Shown here: one piece after another, positions 38,094 through 47,767 of the stretch
Layout: each line of letters opens with the position of its first letter
Position numbering within the stretch: the first letter of the stretch is position 1
Source of the DNA: Klebsiella sp. RIT-PI-d
GTDB lineage: Bacteria > Pseudomonadota > Gammaproteobacteria > Enterobacterales > Enterobacteriaceae
Assembly: GCF_001187865.1 (NCBI RefSeq)
Contig: NZ_LGIT01000009.1
Coordinates: 1,550,001-1,614,000, forward strand
Reading direction: 5' to 3'
DNA: 64,000 nt
The notes under the pieces: model-generated
Databases searched by the model: none
Seen by the model: only the letters and a program-made list of their open reading frames with translations
Told to the model about the DNA's origin: nothing
Position numbers and translations under genes: made by a program

Positions 38094-39080
38094 TTAAACG
38101 TGCGGATGATAAGCGAACAGCGCAGGTGCGCCACCCGTATGAATAAACAGAATTGGACCGTCATCCTTAAAACGTTGACGCGTAATCCCGTCAATCAGGC
38201 CAGCCATGGCTTTTCCGGTGTAAACCGGGTCGAGTAAAATACCTTCAAGCTTTGCCAGAAGCTGAACCGCTTCCTGACCTTCATCGCTCGGGATCCCATA
38301 GCCGGGGGCAAAATAATCGTCCCACAGCTGAATATCTGCCCTGGCAGTTAACTCAAGCTGCTGCGCTACCGCCTGTTGCAATGCCACCACTTTAGGGCGC
38401 TGTTCCGCTACTTTTCGTGACACCGTCACGCCGATTAATTCAGCCTGCGGCATCAATTGTTCCAGCCCTACGGCCAGCCCGGCGTGAGTTCCTGCACTTC
38501 CTGATGCGACAACCACTGATGAGATATCAACTGCGCCTTCACACTGCTGGGCGATCTCCAGCGCGCTTTCAACGTATCCGAGCGCGCCAAGGGCGTTTGA
38601 TCCGCCAACCGGCACGACATACGGGCGAAAGCCCTGCGCCTCAAGTCGGGTAGCCACTTCGCCCAGTTGACGGTCAGGATCGACCAGCCCGTCGCACATT
38701 TCCACCTGAACGTTGAACAAATCCAGCAACAGCCGGTTGCCGTTGGTCAGATAGTTTTCTGCGCGAGTGCCAAACGGATTTTCCAGCAGCGCCACGCAGT
38801 GCAAACCCAGCTTCGCGGCCACCGCCGCCGTCTGACGAACGTGATTGGACTGGATTGCACCCGCAGTGACCAGCGTATCGGCGCCTTCGCGCAGCGCGTC
38901 AGCCGCCAGAAACTCCAGCTTGCGCAGTTTATTGCCGCCGAGCGCCATCGGCGTCACGTCGTCGCGCTTAATAAAAATCTCCCGACCGAGATAATCGGAA
39001 AAGCGCGGCAGATACTCCAGCGGCGTCGGGGCGCCAATCAATTCAAGACGCGGGAAACGGGTTAAGTTATGCAATGACAT
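38094..39080 (-). CDS. dcyD: D-cysteine desulfhydrase DcyD
   Basis: A 328-residue PLP enzyme that breaks D-cysteine to pyruvate, sulfide and ammonia. It belongs to the ACC deaminase/DcyD family; the cofactor lysine is Lys51 in [28 protein letters not shown] and the glycine-rich SGSAGTHAG bind phosphate. It sits between the cystine binding protein and permease genes, so imported sulfur compounds are handled at once. Confidence 0.96.
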   Translation of the reverse strand: MSLHNLTRFPRLELIGAPTPLEYLPRFSDYLGREIFIKRDDVTPMALGGNKLRKLEFLAADALREGADTLVTAGAIQSNHVRQTAAVAAKLGLHCVALLENPFGTRAENYLTNGNRLLLDLFNVQVEMCDGLVDPDRQLGEVATRLEAQGFRPYVVPVGGSNALGALGYVESALEIAQQCEGAVDISSVVVASGSAGTHAGLAVGLEQLMPQAELIGVTVSRKVAEQRPKVVALQQAVAQQLELTARADIQLWDDYFAPGYGIPSDEGQEAVQLLAKLEGILLDPVYTGKAMAGLIDGITRQRFKDDGPILFIHTGGAPALFAYHPHV

Positions 39081-39130
39081 GGCACCTCCTGATAAAGTTC
39101 TTTTTATTATGCACGCTCAGGGCGAGAAAT

Positions 39131-39157
39131 AAAAAAAGGCGCTGTGATCAGCGCCTT
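39131..39157 (-). terminator. Terminator after tcyJ
   Basis: A perfect 9-base stem (AAGGCGCTG / CAGCGCCTT) with loop TGAT is followed on the minus strand by TTTTTTT. It stands between tcyJ and dcyD, so it should cut the tcyJ transcript and make the binding protein more abundant than the downstream genes. Confidence 0.85.
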
Positions 39158-39174
39158 CTCCGGTGCTAACAGAC

Positions 39175-39975
39175 TTATTTCGTGACGTCTGCGCCAAACC
39201 ATTTTTCAGACAGGGCTTTCAGGCTGCCGTCTTTTTGCATGTCGGCAATCGCGCTATCAATGGCTTTCAGTAGATCTTCGTTACCTTTACGTACTGCAAC
39301 GCCGGCTTCCTGACGGGAGAATGCATCGCCCGCGACCGCCAGTGTGTTATTGGTTTTCTTCACCAGATCCAGCGCCGCCAGACGATCAACCAGAATGGCG
39401 TTAATACGGCCTACGCGCAGATCCTGATATTTGGTCGGATCGTCATCATAGGTACGAATATCCACGCCCTGAACATTCTGGCGCAGCCACTCTTCATAGT
39501 TGGTGCCCAGACCAACGCCCACTTTTTTACCTTTCAGGTCAGCGGCGGATTTAATGTCGCCTTCATTCCCCTTTTTCACCAGCGCCTGAATACCGGAAAC
39601 GGTGTACGGCGTAGAGAAATCGTATTTCTTCTTACGCTCGTCAGAGATAGTGACCTGGTTGATAACCACGTCGATACGTTTAGAATCCAGCGAGGCCAGC
39701 ATTCCGTCCCACTTAGTCGGCTTAAGCGAGGCTTTCAGGCCGAGATGCTGCGCCAGCTGCTCGGCAAACTCGACTTCAAAGCCGGTGAGCTTGCCGTCAT
39801 CACCCTGGAAACTGAACGGGGGATAGGTCCCTTCCAGTCCGACCAGCAGCGTGCCGCGCTCTTTTACTTTATTCAGCAGGCCTTCATCCGCGAAGGTCTT
39901 CGCGCTTACGCCCGCCATTAATGCTACAGCCATCATACCCATCAGCGCCTGACGGCCCAGAAGTGCTATTTTCAT
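39175..39975 (-). CDS. tcyJ: Cystine-binding periplasmic protein TcyJ (FliY)
   Basis: A 266-residue solute-binding protein with a signal peptide cut near TFA-DEG. The SBP_bac_3 fold begins KERGTLLVGLEGTYPPFSF, with the ligand-binding arginine and aspartate regions later. It binds cystine for TcyLN. It was named fliY because it follows fliAZ; in E. coli it can be co-transcribed with them. The gap to fliZ is 85 bases. Confidence 0.95.
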   Translation of the reverse strand: MKIALLGRQALMGMMAVALMAGVSAKTFADEGLLNKVKERGTLLVGLEGTYPPFSFQGDDGKLTGFEVEFAEQLAQHLGLKASLKPTKWDGMLASLDSKRIDVVINQVTISDERKKKYDFSTPYTVSGIQALVKKGNEGDIKSAADLKGKKVGVGLGTNYEEWLRQNVQGVDIRTYDDDPTKYQDLRVGRINAILVDRLAALDLVKKTNNTLAVAGDAFSRQEAGVAVRKGNEDLLKAIDSAIADMQKDGSLKALSEKWFGADVTK

Positions 39976-40060
39976 AATTGCCCCGAATGAAGAAATTTGA
40001 TTGTAATGTAAGGCGTTAGCGCCATTTCACCAAGACCTGTGCGCTACAACTTATTCACTT

Positions 40061-40612
40061 TTAATATATATCACAAACATTAATCTGCACGAGATTATCC
40101 GCGCCCGCTAACGTATGACGCATCCGGTACTGAACATATTTGCGTAACGCAATGCGATAGTTATTGGTGCTGGTCGTGGGCAGCCATGGCTCAAGATTCT
40201 CGTCAGCGAATCCGTCGTCCAGCAGCGTGCGTGAGACGTTCTGCTCTGCCAGATGCGTACCGAGGCGGCGCAGGCGCACCACATACTCGCGTACGGTGCC
40301 GTGGCTCATTTCAGTATGATCGAAGAGGTATTGTTTGAAACCGACGATATCAAAGTAGTCATTCTGCGTTTTACAGTGCAGATCGCCGCAGAATCGACAG
40401 AGTGCGATCCAGTGCGGCTGTTCTTGTTGCCACGTTTCATCATCAATCAGCGTATCAAGGCGGGAGATAGCAATTTTATTGACGATTTCGCCCTGCCTGA
40501 CCAGCGTAATGCGATCGAGCAATTTCTGGCAGTGGGCACAATGGGTCTGGCTGTGTTTAAAATCTTTTAAATAGCGGCTTAGTGGCCGTCTTTTTACTTG
40601 CTGCACCGTCAT
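40061..40612 (-). CDS. fliZ: Flagellar regulator FliZ
   Basis: A 183-residue regulator. In E. coli it binds DNA resembling RpoS promoters and represses curli and other sigmaS genes, and in Salmonella it supports FlhDC activity. The basic N-terminus (VKRRPLSRYLKDFKHSQTHC), a cysteine/histidine pair CAHC, CRFCGD and an integrase-like SAM domain are conserved. It follows fliA by 62 bases. Confidence 0.95.
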   Translation of the reverse strand: MTVQQVKRRPLSRYLKDFKHSQTHCAHCQKLLDRITLVRQGEIVNKIAISRLDTLIDDETWQQEQPHWIALCRFCGDLHCKTQNDYFDIVGFKQYLFDHTEMSHGTVREYVVRLRRLGTHLAEQNVSRTLLDDGFADENLEPWLPTTSTNNYRIALRKYVQYRMRHTLAGADNLVQINVCDIY

Positions 40613-40674
40613 GATAACTCCTGGTTGTCATTGCTTGTGCGGCACTTTTCAGGGGCGGTGAATTCACCGCCAAC

Positions 40675-41394
40675 CTATAACTTACCCAGTTTCCCCTTCA
40701 GACGTTTGATCGCCTGACTGTGCAACTGGCTGACCCGGGACTCGCCGACTTCCAGAACCGCGCCAATCTCTTTGAGATTCAGCTCCTCCTGGTAGTACAG
40801 CGTCAGCACCAGCTGTTCGCGTTCCGGTAAGGCGTCGATGGCCTCCATCACGCGCTGGCGCAAATTGCTGTCCAGCAAATGTTGCAGCGGATTTTCCCGT
40901 TGATGTTCGTCTGATACCATCTCGATACCGTCGCCGTGCTCTTCGTGATATTCGTCCCACGAAAAAATCTGGCTATTATTGGTATCCAGCAGCATCTGCC
41001 GATAATCTTCCACAGGAATGCCAAGATGCTGCGCAACTTCCGTTTCCGTTGCGTGACGTCCCAGCCGCTGTTCCAGTTGTCCCATTGCCTGCGCCACTTC
41101 ACGCGCGTTGCGGCGAACGCTGCGCGGCACCCAGTCGCGACTGCGCAATTCGTCCAGCATCGCCCCGCGAATGCGTTGCACTGCGTAAGTAGTAAATGCC
41201 GTTCCTTGCAGAGCATCGTATCGATCAACGGCATTTAATAACCCAATGCCACCCGCCTGAAGCAGATCGTCCAGTTCCACGCTCGCCGGCAGACGCACCT
41301 GAAGGCGCAATGCTTCATGACGCACAAGAGGGACATAACGCTGCCATAGCGAGTGTTTATCCATTACACCTTCAGCGGTATAGAGTGTGTTCAC
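40675..41394 (-). CDS. fliA: Flagellar sigma factor FliA (sigma28)
   Basis: A 239-residue sigma factor, identical in length to E. coli FliA, starting at GTG 41392-41394. Region 2 includes RAFTTYAVQRIRGAMLDELR-type sequence (TAFTTYAVQRIRGAMLDELR) and DWVPRSVRR; region 4 ends LNLKEIGAVLEVGESRVSQL. It directs late flagellar genes and is held off by FlgM until the hook is complete. No fliB methylase lies between fliA and fliC, unlike Salmonella. Confidence 0.97.
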   Translation of the reverse strand: MNTLYTAEGVMDKHSLWQRYVPLVRHEALRLQVRLPASVELDDLLQAGGIGLLNAVDRYDALQGTAFTTYAVQRIRGAMLDELRSRDWVPRSVRRNAREVAQAMGQLEQRLGRHATETEVAQHLGIPVEDYRQMLLDTNNSQIFSWDEYHEEHGDGIEMVSDEHQRENPLQHLLDSNLRQRVMEAIDALPEREQLVLTLYYQEELNLKEIGAVLEVGESRVSQLHSQAIKRLKGKLGKL

Positions 41395-41419
41395 GATAAA
41401 CAGCCCTGCGTTAAGTGAG

Positions 41420-41446
41420 TTATCGGCATGATTATCCGTTTCTGGA
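41420..41446 (-). promoter_or_regulatory. Candidate FliA-dependent promoter of fliA
   Basis: On the minus strand GCCGATAA matches the FliA -10 exactly; the -35 (TCCAGAAA, 11 bases upstream) is poor. E. coli fliA likewise has a FliA promoter next to its FlhDC-dependent one. The start would be about 20 bases before the GTG. Confidence 0.55.
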
Positions 41447-41514
41447 GGACTTTTAATCGGATGAATAGTGGGTGAAATGGGGGGTTATTTAGCAATTACG
41501 TTAGTTCAGGCAAA

Positions 41515-41539
41515 TAAAAAACCCCGCCGAGGCGGGGTT
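41515..41539 (-). terminator. Terminator after fliC
   Basis: AACCCCGCC and GGCGGGGTT form a perfect 9-base stem closed by GA, followed on the minus strand by TTTTTATTTG. It lies 20 bases past the fliC stop. Confidence 0.9.
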
Positions 41540-41558
41540 AGACAGGTCAGAGGGGCGA

Positions 41559-42839
41559 TTAGCCCTGCAGCAGAGACATGATCTGCTGTGGAACCTGGTT
41601 TGCTTTAGACAGCACGGAGTTACCGGCCTGCTGGATGATCTGCGCTTTAGACATGTTCGACACTTCGGTCGCATAGTCGGCGTCCTGAATACGGGACTGC
41701 GCTTCAGACAGGTTGGTGGTAGTGTTGTTCAGGTTGGTCACCGCAGAGTCCAGACGGTTCTGCACCGCACCCAGAGAAGAACGCAGTTTATCAACATTGG
41801 AAATTGCGTCATCCAGTGCTTTCAGCGGATCGGTGGTTTTAGTTTTAGCAGACAGATCGGCTGCATCACCTTTAACTACCGTACCGTCAGTTTCATTAAC
41901 GGTGGCAGCAAAGAATTTACCCGCAGCATCTTTAACGAAAAATTCACCGGTACCTTTACCATCTTTCTGTGCTTCAACCAGCGTATCACCGGTTGCGCCA
42001 TTAGTGATACTCGGTGCATTACCGCCTGTAGCAGCTGTTTTTTCATACTGCGTTACTGCAGTAGCGAAATCAGCTACCGTTGCAGTAGTTTCTGTAGTTG
42101 AATCGTAAGTCGCTACACCACCAGTAGAAACGGTTGCGTCATAAGATTTGCCATCACTGGTAGTAACGATGTAAGCGCTTTTATCAGCATTTGCCATCAA
42201 CTTGGCACCTGCAGTACTCGCGCCATTGTCATCAGCAAAGGTAATATCATCCATAACGGCTGGCGTACCACCAATATTAGTTACATTAGCAGTGGTAGTC
42301 GCAGCTTGGTTAGATACGCTAAAATCTTTCAGTTTCAGGGTGGAAGAGTCGATCTGCTTAAGGTCAATGGTGATGGTCTGCCCATCATTAGCGCCAACCT
42401 GGATGTTCATTTTGGCATCTTTAGCCAGCACGTTCACGCCGTTGAACTGAGTCTGACCGGATACACGGTCAATTTCGTCCAGACGGGATTTGATTTCGTC
42501 CTGGATTGAAGACAGGTCAGAATCAGAGTTGGTACCGGTAGTTGCCTGAACGGTCAGTTCACGCACACGCTGTAAGTTGTTGTTGATTTCAGACAGTGCG
42601 CCTTCAGTGGTCTGCGCCAGAGAAATACCGTCGTTAGCGTTACGCGCTGCCTGAGTCAGGCCTTTGATGTTAGAGGTGAAGCGGTTGGCAATCGCCTGAC
42701 CCGCTGCATCGTCTTTCGCGCTGTTGATACGCAGACCAGAAGACAGACGCTCAATAGAGCTGGACAGTGCAGACTGGTTTTTGTTGATGTTGTTCTGAGT
42801 GATCAGCGAGAGGCTGTTGGTATTGATGACTTGTGCCAT
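41559..42839 (-). CDS. fliC: Flagellin FliC
   Basis: A 426-residue flagellin. The D0/D1 ends are highly conserved: [19 protein letters not shown] at the N-terminus and [20 protein letters not shown] to QQIMSLLQG at the C-terminus. The middle (about 175-340) is the surface-exposed D2/D3 part, rich in Thr, Ala, Asp and Gly, and is shorter than in many E. coli H types. It has no cysteine. It has its own sigma28 promoter and terminator, divergent from fliD. Confidence 0.97.
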   Translation of the reverse strand: MAQVINTNSLSLITQNNINKNQSALSSSIERLSSGLRINSAKDDAAGQAIANRFTSNIKGLTQAARNANDGISLAQTTEGALSEINNNLQRVRELTVQATTGTNSDSDLSSIQDEIKSRLDEIDRVSGQTQFNGVNVLAKDAKMNIQVGANDGQTITIDLKQIDSSTLKLKDFSVSNQAATTTANVTNIGGTPAVMDDITFADDNGASTAGAKLMANADKSAYIVTTSDGKSYDATVSTGGVATYDSTTETTATVADFATAVTQYEKTAATGGNAPSITNGATGDTLVEAQKDGKGTGEFFVKDAAGKFFAATVNETDGTVVKGDAADLSAKTKTTDPLKALDDAISNVDKLRSSLGAVQNRLDSAVTNLNNTTTNLSEAQSRIQDADYATEVSNMSKAQIIQQAGNSVLSKANQVPQQIMSLLQG

Positions 42840-42917
42840 GATGTTTTTTCCTGTTTTTCAAGTCTACGATTAACGTGTTGGGTTTCCACCCGTCGGCTTC
42901 GTCGCCGTCAAACCTGT

Positions 42918-42944
42918 TATCGTCTGGTCGCTGATAACCTTTAG
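42918..42944 (-). promoter_or_regulatory. Sigma28 promoter of fliC
   Basis: On the minus strand TAAAGGTT, an 11-base spacer and GACGATAA match the FliA consensus at 14 of 16 positions. The start would be near 42911, giving a leader of about 70 bases before the fliC ATG. Confidence 0.88.
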
Positions 42945-43037
42945 ACTTTTTTTTCACGGCACCGATATTTTTCTTCGCAGGCGAATTACCCTTTTCTTTC
43001 CCCCTTATTCCCGCCATTAAATAAACGCAATTAATCG

Positions 43038-43064
43038 TAAACTTTGCTTCATTCAGGCCGATAA
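43038..43064 (+). promoter_or_regulatory. Sigma28 promoter of fliDST
   Basis: TAAACTTT, an 11-base spacer and GCCGATAA match the FliA consensus at 15 of 16 positions. The start would be about 35 bases before the fliD ATG. It is divergent from the fliC promoter about 95 bases away. Confidence 0.9.
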
Positions 43065-43106
43065 CCCCGGTATTCGTTCTATATGTCGGTACATTAAGGA
43101 ATTACT

Positions 43107-44516
43107 ATGGCAAGTATTTCAACGCTGGGAGTCGGTTCGGGCCTGGATCTGAGCAGCATTCTGGACAGTCTGGAAGCGGCAGAAAAAGCAACCTTAAAGC
43201 CCATTTCGGCTCAGCAAACCTCGTATACCGCCAAATTAAGCGCTTATGGCTCACTGAGCAGCGCGCTGGAAAAATTTCAGACCGCCAATCCCGCGCTGGG
43301 TAAAGCCGACTTATTTACTGCGCCCACCACGGCCAGCAGCAGTACGGCTTTTACCGCCACTACCTCCGGTAGCGCAATTGCAGGCAAATACACGGTTAAA
43401 GTGACCCAGCTTGCTCAGGCGCAGACGTTGACCAGCCGCCAGACCCAGCTCGACAGTAAAGCGGCAATTGCTACCACAGACAGCAAGCTAACGATCCAAC
43501 AGGGCAGCGATAAAAAGCCTATAACCATTGACCTCAGCGCGGCAAACTCATCATTAACAGGTATTCGCGACGCCATTAATAACGCCAAAGCCGGGGTCAG
43601 CGCCAGCGTGATTAATGTCGGCGGCGGAGAGTACCGTCTTTCTATTACCGCTAATGATACCGGCGCGGACAACGCGATGACCCTCAGCGTTAGCGGTGAC
43701 AGCGCGTTAGCCGACTTTTTAGGCTACGACGGCAGCGCGAACAGTAAAGGAATGGAAGAAAGCGTTACCGCCCAGGACGCCGAACTGTTTGTGAATAACG
43801 TAAAAATTACGAACAGCAGTAATACCATCAGCAATGCGCTGGAAGACATCACGCTGAATTTGAGCGATGTGACTACCGGTAATCAGACCTTAACCATCAC
43901 CAAAGATACCACCAAAGCGGAAACGGCGATCAAAGACTGGGTGACCGCCTATAACGCGCTGCAGGATACCTTCAGCAGCCTGACTAAATACACCGCCGTC
44001 GATGCCGGTGCGGCCAGCCAGAACACCAGCAATGGCGCGCTGCTGGGTGATTCGACCTTGCGTACCATTCAGACCCAGTTAAAAAGTAAGCTGACCAATA
44101 CGCTCAGTACCTCCACGTTTAAAACGTTGTCGCAGATTGGCATTACCTCCGATCCGAGTACCGGCAAGTTAAAAACCGATGATGACAAACTGAAAGCGGC
44201 GCTGAAAACCGATCCGACCGGCGTGCAGGAGATGATTGTTGGCGACGGCAAGAAGACCGGGATCACCACCGTTGTTGGCGGTAACCTGACCGAGTGGCTG
44301 TCCAAAAAAGGCATTATTCAGGCGGCAAAAGACGGCGTGAGTAAAACGCTGAATCATTTGACTCAGCAATATAACTCCGCCAGCACGCGCATTGATTCTC
44401 TGGTCACTCGCTATAAAGCGCAGTTCACTCAGCTTGATGTTCTGATGAACTCATTGAACTCAACCAGCAGCTATTTGACGCAGCAGTTTGATACGTCCAG
44501 TAGCAGCAAAAAATAA
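43107..44516 (+). CDS. fliD: Flagellar cap protein FliD
   Basis: A 469-residue filament cap that folds flagellin at the growing tip; E. coli FliD has 468 residues. The N-terminus ASISTLGVGSGLDLSSILDSL and C-terminus with heptad-rich helices (KTLNHLTQQYNSASTRIDSL) are conserved. The middle is Thr/Ser/Asn-rich. AAGGA precedes the ATG. First gene of fliDST. Confidence 0.96.
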   Translation: MASISTLGVGSGLDLSSILDSLEAAEKATLKPISAQQTSYTAKLSAYGSLSSALEKFQTANPALGKADLFTAPTTASSSTAFTATTSGSAIAGKYTVKVTQLAQAQTLTSRQTQLDSKAAIATTDSKLTIQQGSDKKPITIDLSAANSSLTGIRDAINNAKAGVSASVINVGGGEYRLSITANDTGADNAMTLSVSGDSALADFLGYDGSANSKGMEESVTAQDAELFVNNVKITNSSNTISNALEDITLNLSDVTTGNQTLTITKDTTKAETAIKDWVTAYNALQDTFSSLTKYTAVDAGAASQNTSNGALLGDSTLRTIQTQLKSKLTNTLSTSTFKTLSQIGITSDPSTGKLKTDDDKLKAALKTDPTGVQEMIVGDGKKTGITTVVGGNLTEWLSKKGIIQAAKDGVSKTLNHLTQQYNSASTRIDSLVTRYKAQFTQLDVLMNSLNSTSSYLTQQFDTSSSSKK

Positions 44517-44533
44517 CTATCGCAGGAGACGTC

Positions 44534-44944
44534 ATGTACGGCGCAAAAGGCACGCAAACCTACGCAAAAATTGGAGTCGAAAGCGCGGTAATGAGCGCCA
44601 GCCAGCAGCAGCTGGTGACCATGCTTTTTGACGGCGCGCTAAGCGCATTAGTGCGCGCGCGTTTATTTATGCAGGACGAGAATATCGAAGGGAAAGGGGC
44701 TTCTCTCTCAAAGGCAATCAACATTATCGAAAATGGCCTGAAAGTGGGTCTTGATGACGACAGTGATGATGAGCTTACGCAAAATCTGCTGGCGCTCTAC
44801 GCCTATATGGTACGACGCCTGCTACAGGCCAATCTTCGTAATGACGTGAGTGCTGTCGAAGAGGTTGAGGGTCTGTTACGTAATATCGCAGATGCCTGGA
44901 AGGAATCATTACTTACGCCGACTTTAATTCAGGATCCTCTCTAA
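44534..44944 (+). CDS. fliS: Flagellin export chaperone FliS
   Basis: A 136-residue helical chaperone that holds the C-terminal disordered end of flagellin in the cytoplasm. It begins [20 protein letters not shown] and shows [12 protein letters not shown], both typical. The stop codon overlaps the fliT ATG by one base. Confidence 0.96.
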   Translation: MYGAKGTQTYAKIGVESAVMSASQQQLVTMLFDGALSALVRARLFMQDENIEGKGASLSKAINIIENGLKVGLDDDSDDELTQNLLALYAYMVRRLLQANLRNDVSAVEEVEGLLRNIADAWKESLLTPTLIQDPL

Positions 44945-45318
44945 TGAACCATGCACCGCAACTGTACACCTCGTATCAGCAGCTGCTTGAGAAAAGCCAC
45001 GTTATGCTGCGCCTTGCCACCGAAGGATTGTGGGAGGAATTAATCGCGACTGAAATGGATTATGTCAGTGCGGTGCAAAATATCACTCAGCTTACGCAAC
45101 AGACAGGCCCCTCCCCGGTGATGCAGGAGCAGCTGCGTCCGTTGCTGCGGCTGATCCTGAGTAATGAGAGTGAGGTAAAACGGCTGCTGCAAGCCAGGAT
45201 GGATGAGCTGGCAAAACTGGTGGGCCAGTCCTCCATTCAGAAGTCTGTGCTGAACGCCTACTCTCGTCAGGGCGGGCAGGTGCTGGTCCCTCAGGATAAC
45301 CACGATACCAGCCATTAG
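44944..45318 (+). CDS. fliT: Flagellar chaperone FliT
   Basis: A 124-residue helical protein that chaperones FliD and, when FliD has been exported, blocks FlhDC. It begins [18 protein letters not shown]; the later helices are rich in Leu and Glu as in E. coli (121 residues). Last gene of fliDST. Confidence 0.94.
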   Translation: MNHAPQLYTSYQQLLEKSHVMLRLATEGLWEELIATEMDYVSAVQNITQLTQQTGPSPVMQEQLRPLLRLILSNESEVKRLLQARMDELAKLVGQSSIQKSVLNAYSRQGGQVLVPQDNHDTSH

Positions 45319-45390
45319 ATTTGCTTATCACCCTGCCGAATGGCGCGAGAAAAATAATCTGACTCGTGCCAGGCGCTTTTCAAACGTTTA

Positions 45391-45421
45391 CTCCATACTT
45401 GTGACTCCTGCTCACATGGAG
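45391..45421 (+). promoter_or_regulatory. Hairpin covering the amyA ribosome binding site
   Basis: In the RNA, CTCCAT (45391-45396) can pair with ATGGAG (45416-45421), and GTGA (45401-45404) with TCAC (45412-45415), leaving a CTCCTGC loop and a four-base bulge. GGAG at 45418-45421 is the only Shine-Dalgarno sequence for the amyA ATG seven bases later, so the hairpin would hide it. This is seen directly in the sequence; a regulatory role is inferred. Confidence 0.5.
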
Positions 45422-45428
45422 ATAACGT

Positions 45429-46916
45429 ATGCGCAACCCCACGTTGTTGCAATGCTTTCACTGGTATTACCCCGAAGGCGGCAAGCTTTGGCCTGAGATA
45501 GAAGAACGTGCCGCCACGCTCAACGATATTGGCATCAACATGATTTGGCTGCCCCCGGCGTATAAAGCGGCGTCGGGCGAGCATTCGGTCGGATACGATT
45601 CATACGATTTATTCGATCTGGGCGAGTTCGATCAGAAGGGGTCAGTTGCAACAAAATATGGCGACAAACAGCAGTTGTTGTCTGCCATTAATGCATTGCG
45701 ACAAAACGACATCGCAGTATTACTTGATGTCGTGGTTAACCATAAAATGGGGGCGGACGAGAAGGAGCCGGTTCAGGTTCAGCGGGTAAACGAACAGGAT
45801 CGCACCCAGATTGATGATGAAGTCATCGATTGCGAAGCCTGGACGCGTTATACCTTTCCGGCTCGTGAGGGGAAATATTCCAAATTTATTTGGGATTATA
45901 AGTGCTTTAGCGGGGTCGATCATATCGAAAACCCGGATGAAGACAGTATTTTCAAAATCGTCAATGACTATACCGGCGAAGGCTGGAATCAGCAGGTCGA
46001 TAATGAAATGGGCAACTTCGATTATCTGATGGGCGAAAATATTGATTTTCGTAACCACGCGGTAACCGAGGAGATAAAATACTGGGCGCGCTGGGTGATG
46101 GATGAAACCCAGTGCGACGGTTTCCGTCTGGATGCCGTTAAACATATTCCGGCGTGGTTCTATAAAGAGTGGATCGATCACGTGCAGGAAGTGGCACCGA
46201 AGCCGCTGTTTATCGTGGCAGAATACTGGTCGCATGAAGTGGATAAGCTTCAACAGTATATCGACCAGGTCGAAGGTAAAACCATGCTGTTCGACGCCCC
46301 GCTGCACATGAAATTCCATGAAGCTTCGCTTCAGGGTCGCGAATACGACATGACGCAGATCTTCACCGGTACGCTGGTGGAGGCCGATCCGTTTCATGCC
46401 GTCACGCTGGTGGCCAACCACGATACTCAGCCGCTTCAGGCCCTTGAAGCGCCGGTTGAGGCATGGTTTAAGCCGCTGGCATACGCCCTGATCCTGCTGC
46501 GGGAAAATGGCGTTCCGTCGGTATTTTATCCGGATCTGTTCGGTGCCAGCTATGAAGATGCTGGCGGTGATGGCAATACCTACCAAATTGAGATGCCGAT
46601 TATCCATCAGCTAAGCGAACTGATTATGGCCCGTCAACGCTTTGCGCACGGTATTCAGACGCTGTACTTTGATCATCCGAACTGCATCGCCTTCAGCCGC
46701 AGCGGTACTGATGAAGCGCCGGGTTGTGTGGTGGTGATGTCCAACGGTGATGATGGTGAGAAGACCATTGAGCTTGGCGATAATTACGGCAACAAACGCT
46801 GGCGTGATTTCCTCGGCAATCGAGAGGAAATTGTCGAAACGGACGAACAGGGTACGGCGACGTTCCTGTGCAACGGCGGCAGCGTGAGCGTGTGGGTACT
46901 GGAGGACGTGCTTTAA
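45429..46916 (+). CDS. amyA: Cytoplasmic alpha-amylase AmyA
   Basis: A 495-residue GH13 amylase, the E. coli length, without signal peptide. It hydrolyses internal alpha-1,4 links of maltodextrins and glycogen. The barrel motifs are DVVVNHK, catalytic Asp in GFRLDAVKH, catalytic Glu in FIVAEYW, and the third Asp in VANHDTQ. It follows fliT as in E. coli, with GGAG upstream inside a possible hairpin. Confidence 0.96.
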   Translation: MRNPTLLQCFHWYYPEGGKLWPEIEERAATLNDIGINMIWLPPAYKAASGEHSVGYDSYDLFDLGEFDQKGSVATKYGDKQQLLSAINALRQNDIAVLLDVVVNHKMGADEKEPVQVQRVNEQDRTQIDDEVIDCEAWTRYTFPAREGKYSKFIWDYKCFSGVDHIENPDEDSIFKIVNDYTGEGWNQQVDNEMGNFDYLMGENIDFRNHAVTEEIKYWARWVMDETQCDGFRLDAVKHIPAWFYKEWIDHVQEVAPKPLFIVAEYWSHEVDKLQQYIDQVEGKTMLFDAPLHMKFHEASLQGREYDMTQIFTGTLVEADPFHAVTLVANHDTQPLQALEAPVEAWFKPLAYALILLRENGVPSVFYPDLFGASYEDAGGDGNTYQIEMPIIHQLSELIMARQRFAHGIQTLYFDHPNCIAFSRSGTDEAPGCVVVMSNGDDGEKTIELGDNYGNKRWRDFLGNREEIVETDEQGTATFLCNGGSVSVWVLEDVL

Positions 46917-46955
46917 CGGTAAACCACACCGGACTGATACGCTGTATAACATTAT

Positions 46956-47072
46956 GCCGGGCGGCACTGTGCTTGCCCGGCCTGCCGTTTCAGACTGGCT
47001 ACGTTTGTGAACAGGTGAAAAATATCGGGTACGCGGTTTTCTCCAGGCCCGGTAAGCGTTGCGCCACCGGAC
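46956..47072. repeat. Two REP-like palindromes (BIME) between amyA and yedD
   Basis: The first (46956-46985) is TGCCGGGCGGCACTG followed by TGCTTGCCCGGCCTG; the second (about 47045-47072) is CAGGCCCGGTAAGCG followed by TTGCGCCACCGG, in opposite orientation. Both resemble enterobacterial REP units. They lie between convergent genes, where REP pairs usually sit, and can act as mRNA 3' end protection. Confidence 0.7.
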
Positions 47073-47081
47073 ATTCTCGCC

Positions 47082-47564
47082 TCATCGATACACTTTTTTC
47101 GGCTTCTCTTTCGGTTTTACGCTCGCGGCCTTTTTCACCGCAGGTTTAGCCTTTACCGGCTGAGCGGACAACGGATTTGCTGCCAGATAATCCGCACACG
47201 CCTGCGTCGGACGATCAACACGATGCAACGTCATACCGGCATACTCCAGTTCGGCTCCGTCACGCTCCATACTGTAAATTTCGAGCTTGCTGGTGACATT
47301 GTAATAATCATCAGAACGCTTCATCAATTTGCCCGGCAGGGCAATAACACGTTGCCACTGGCGGCAATCCAGCGTGTCGCCTTCGCGGGTGATAATCAGG
47401 CTGGCGATTGCCTCAGGGCTGACCAGCTCACTTTGTGGCCCGGTAGATTGCCAGTAACCGACCAGCTCGCCGGGCGCAGGCGTTTTTACCACCTCATCAT
47501 AGCTTTCTATCTGCGCACATCCTGTCAGAGCCAGCATCAGGCCAGCAAACGCTACTTTTTTCAT
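47082..47564 (-). CDS. yedD: YedD-like lipoprotein
   Basis: A 160-residue lipoprotein begun at 47562-47564 (MKKVAFAGLMLALTGC), with lipobox LTGC and mature Cys16. The core (VKTPAPGELVGYWQSTGPQ, SPEAIASLIITREGDTLDCRQWQRVI) matches E. coli YedD (137 residues). The C-terminus has an extra basic Lys/Ala/Pro tail (VKAKPAVKKAASVKPKEKPK) that E. coli lacks. Function unknown. Confidence 0.9.
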   Translation of the reverse strand: MKKVAFAGLMLALTGCAQIESYDEVVKTPAPGELVGYWQSTGPQSELVSPEAIASLIITREGDTLDCRQWQRVIALPGKLMKRSDDYYNVTSKLEIYSMERDGAELEYAGMTLHRVDRPTQACADYLAANPLSAQPVKAKPAVKKAASVKPKEKPKKVYR

Positions 47565-47767
47565 CATCTCTTCCGCAACGAGCAAAAATTCATTGTGGCA
47601 TTAAAGCCTTAAGCCTGCCAGCCCTTCACTCGGCCGCCAGAAATTGATCCGGTCGAGGTTTCCCCCTTTTTTCATTAGTGATATTTATCGTTTCGCGTAA
47701 TATTCGCCCCTCTTCAGCATGCTTTCATTGTGTGTATTCATCCTTCTGAGTTCAGAGGCACTTTATA

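Noticed and set aside
45400-45416. TGTGACTCCTGCTCACA upstream of amyA as a CRP site.
   Set aside because: The spacer is 7 rather than 6 bases, and the sequence is better explained as part of the hairpin over the ribosome binding site.
45720-46607. Long open frame of 295 codons on the minus strand opposite amyA.
   Set aside because: Antisense shadow of a strongly conserved gene; no start context and no family pattern.
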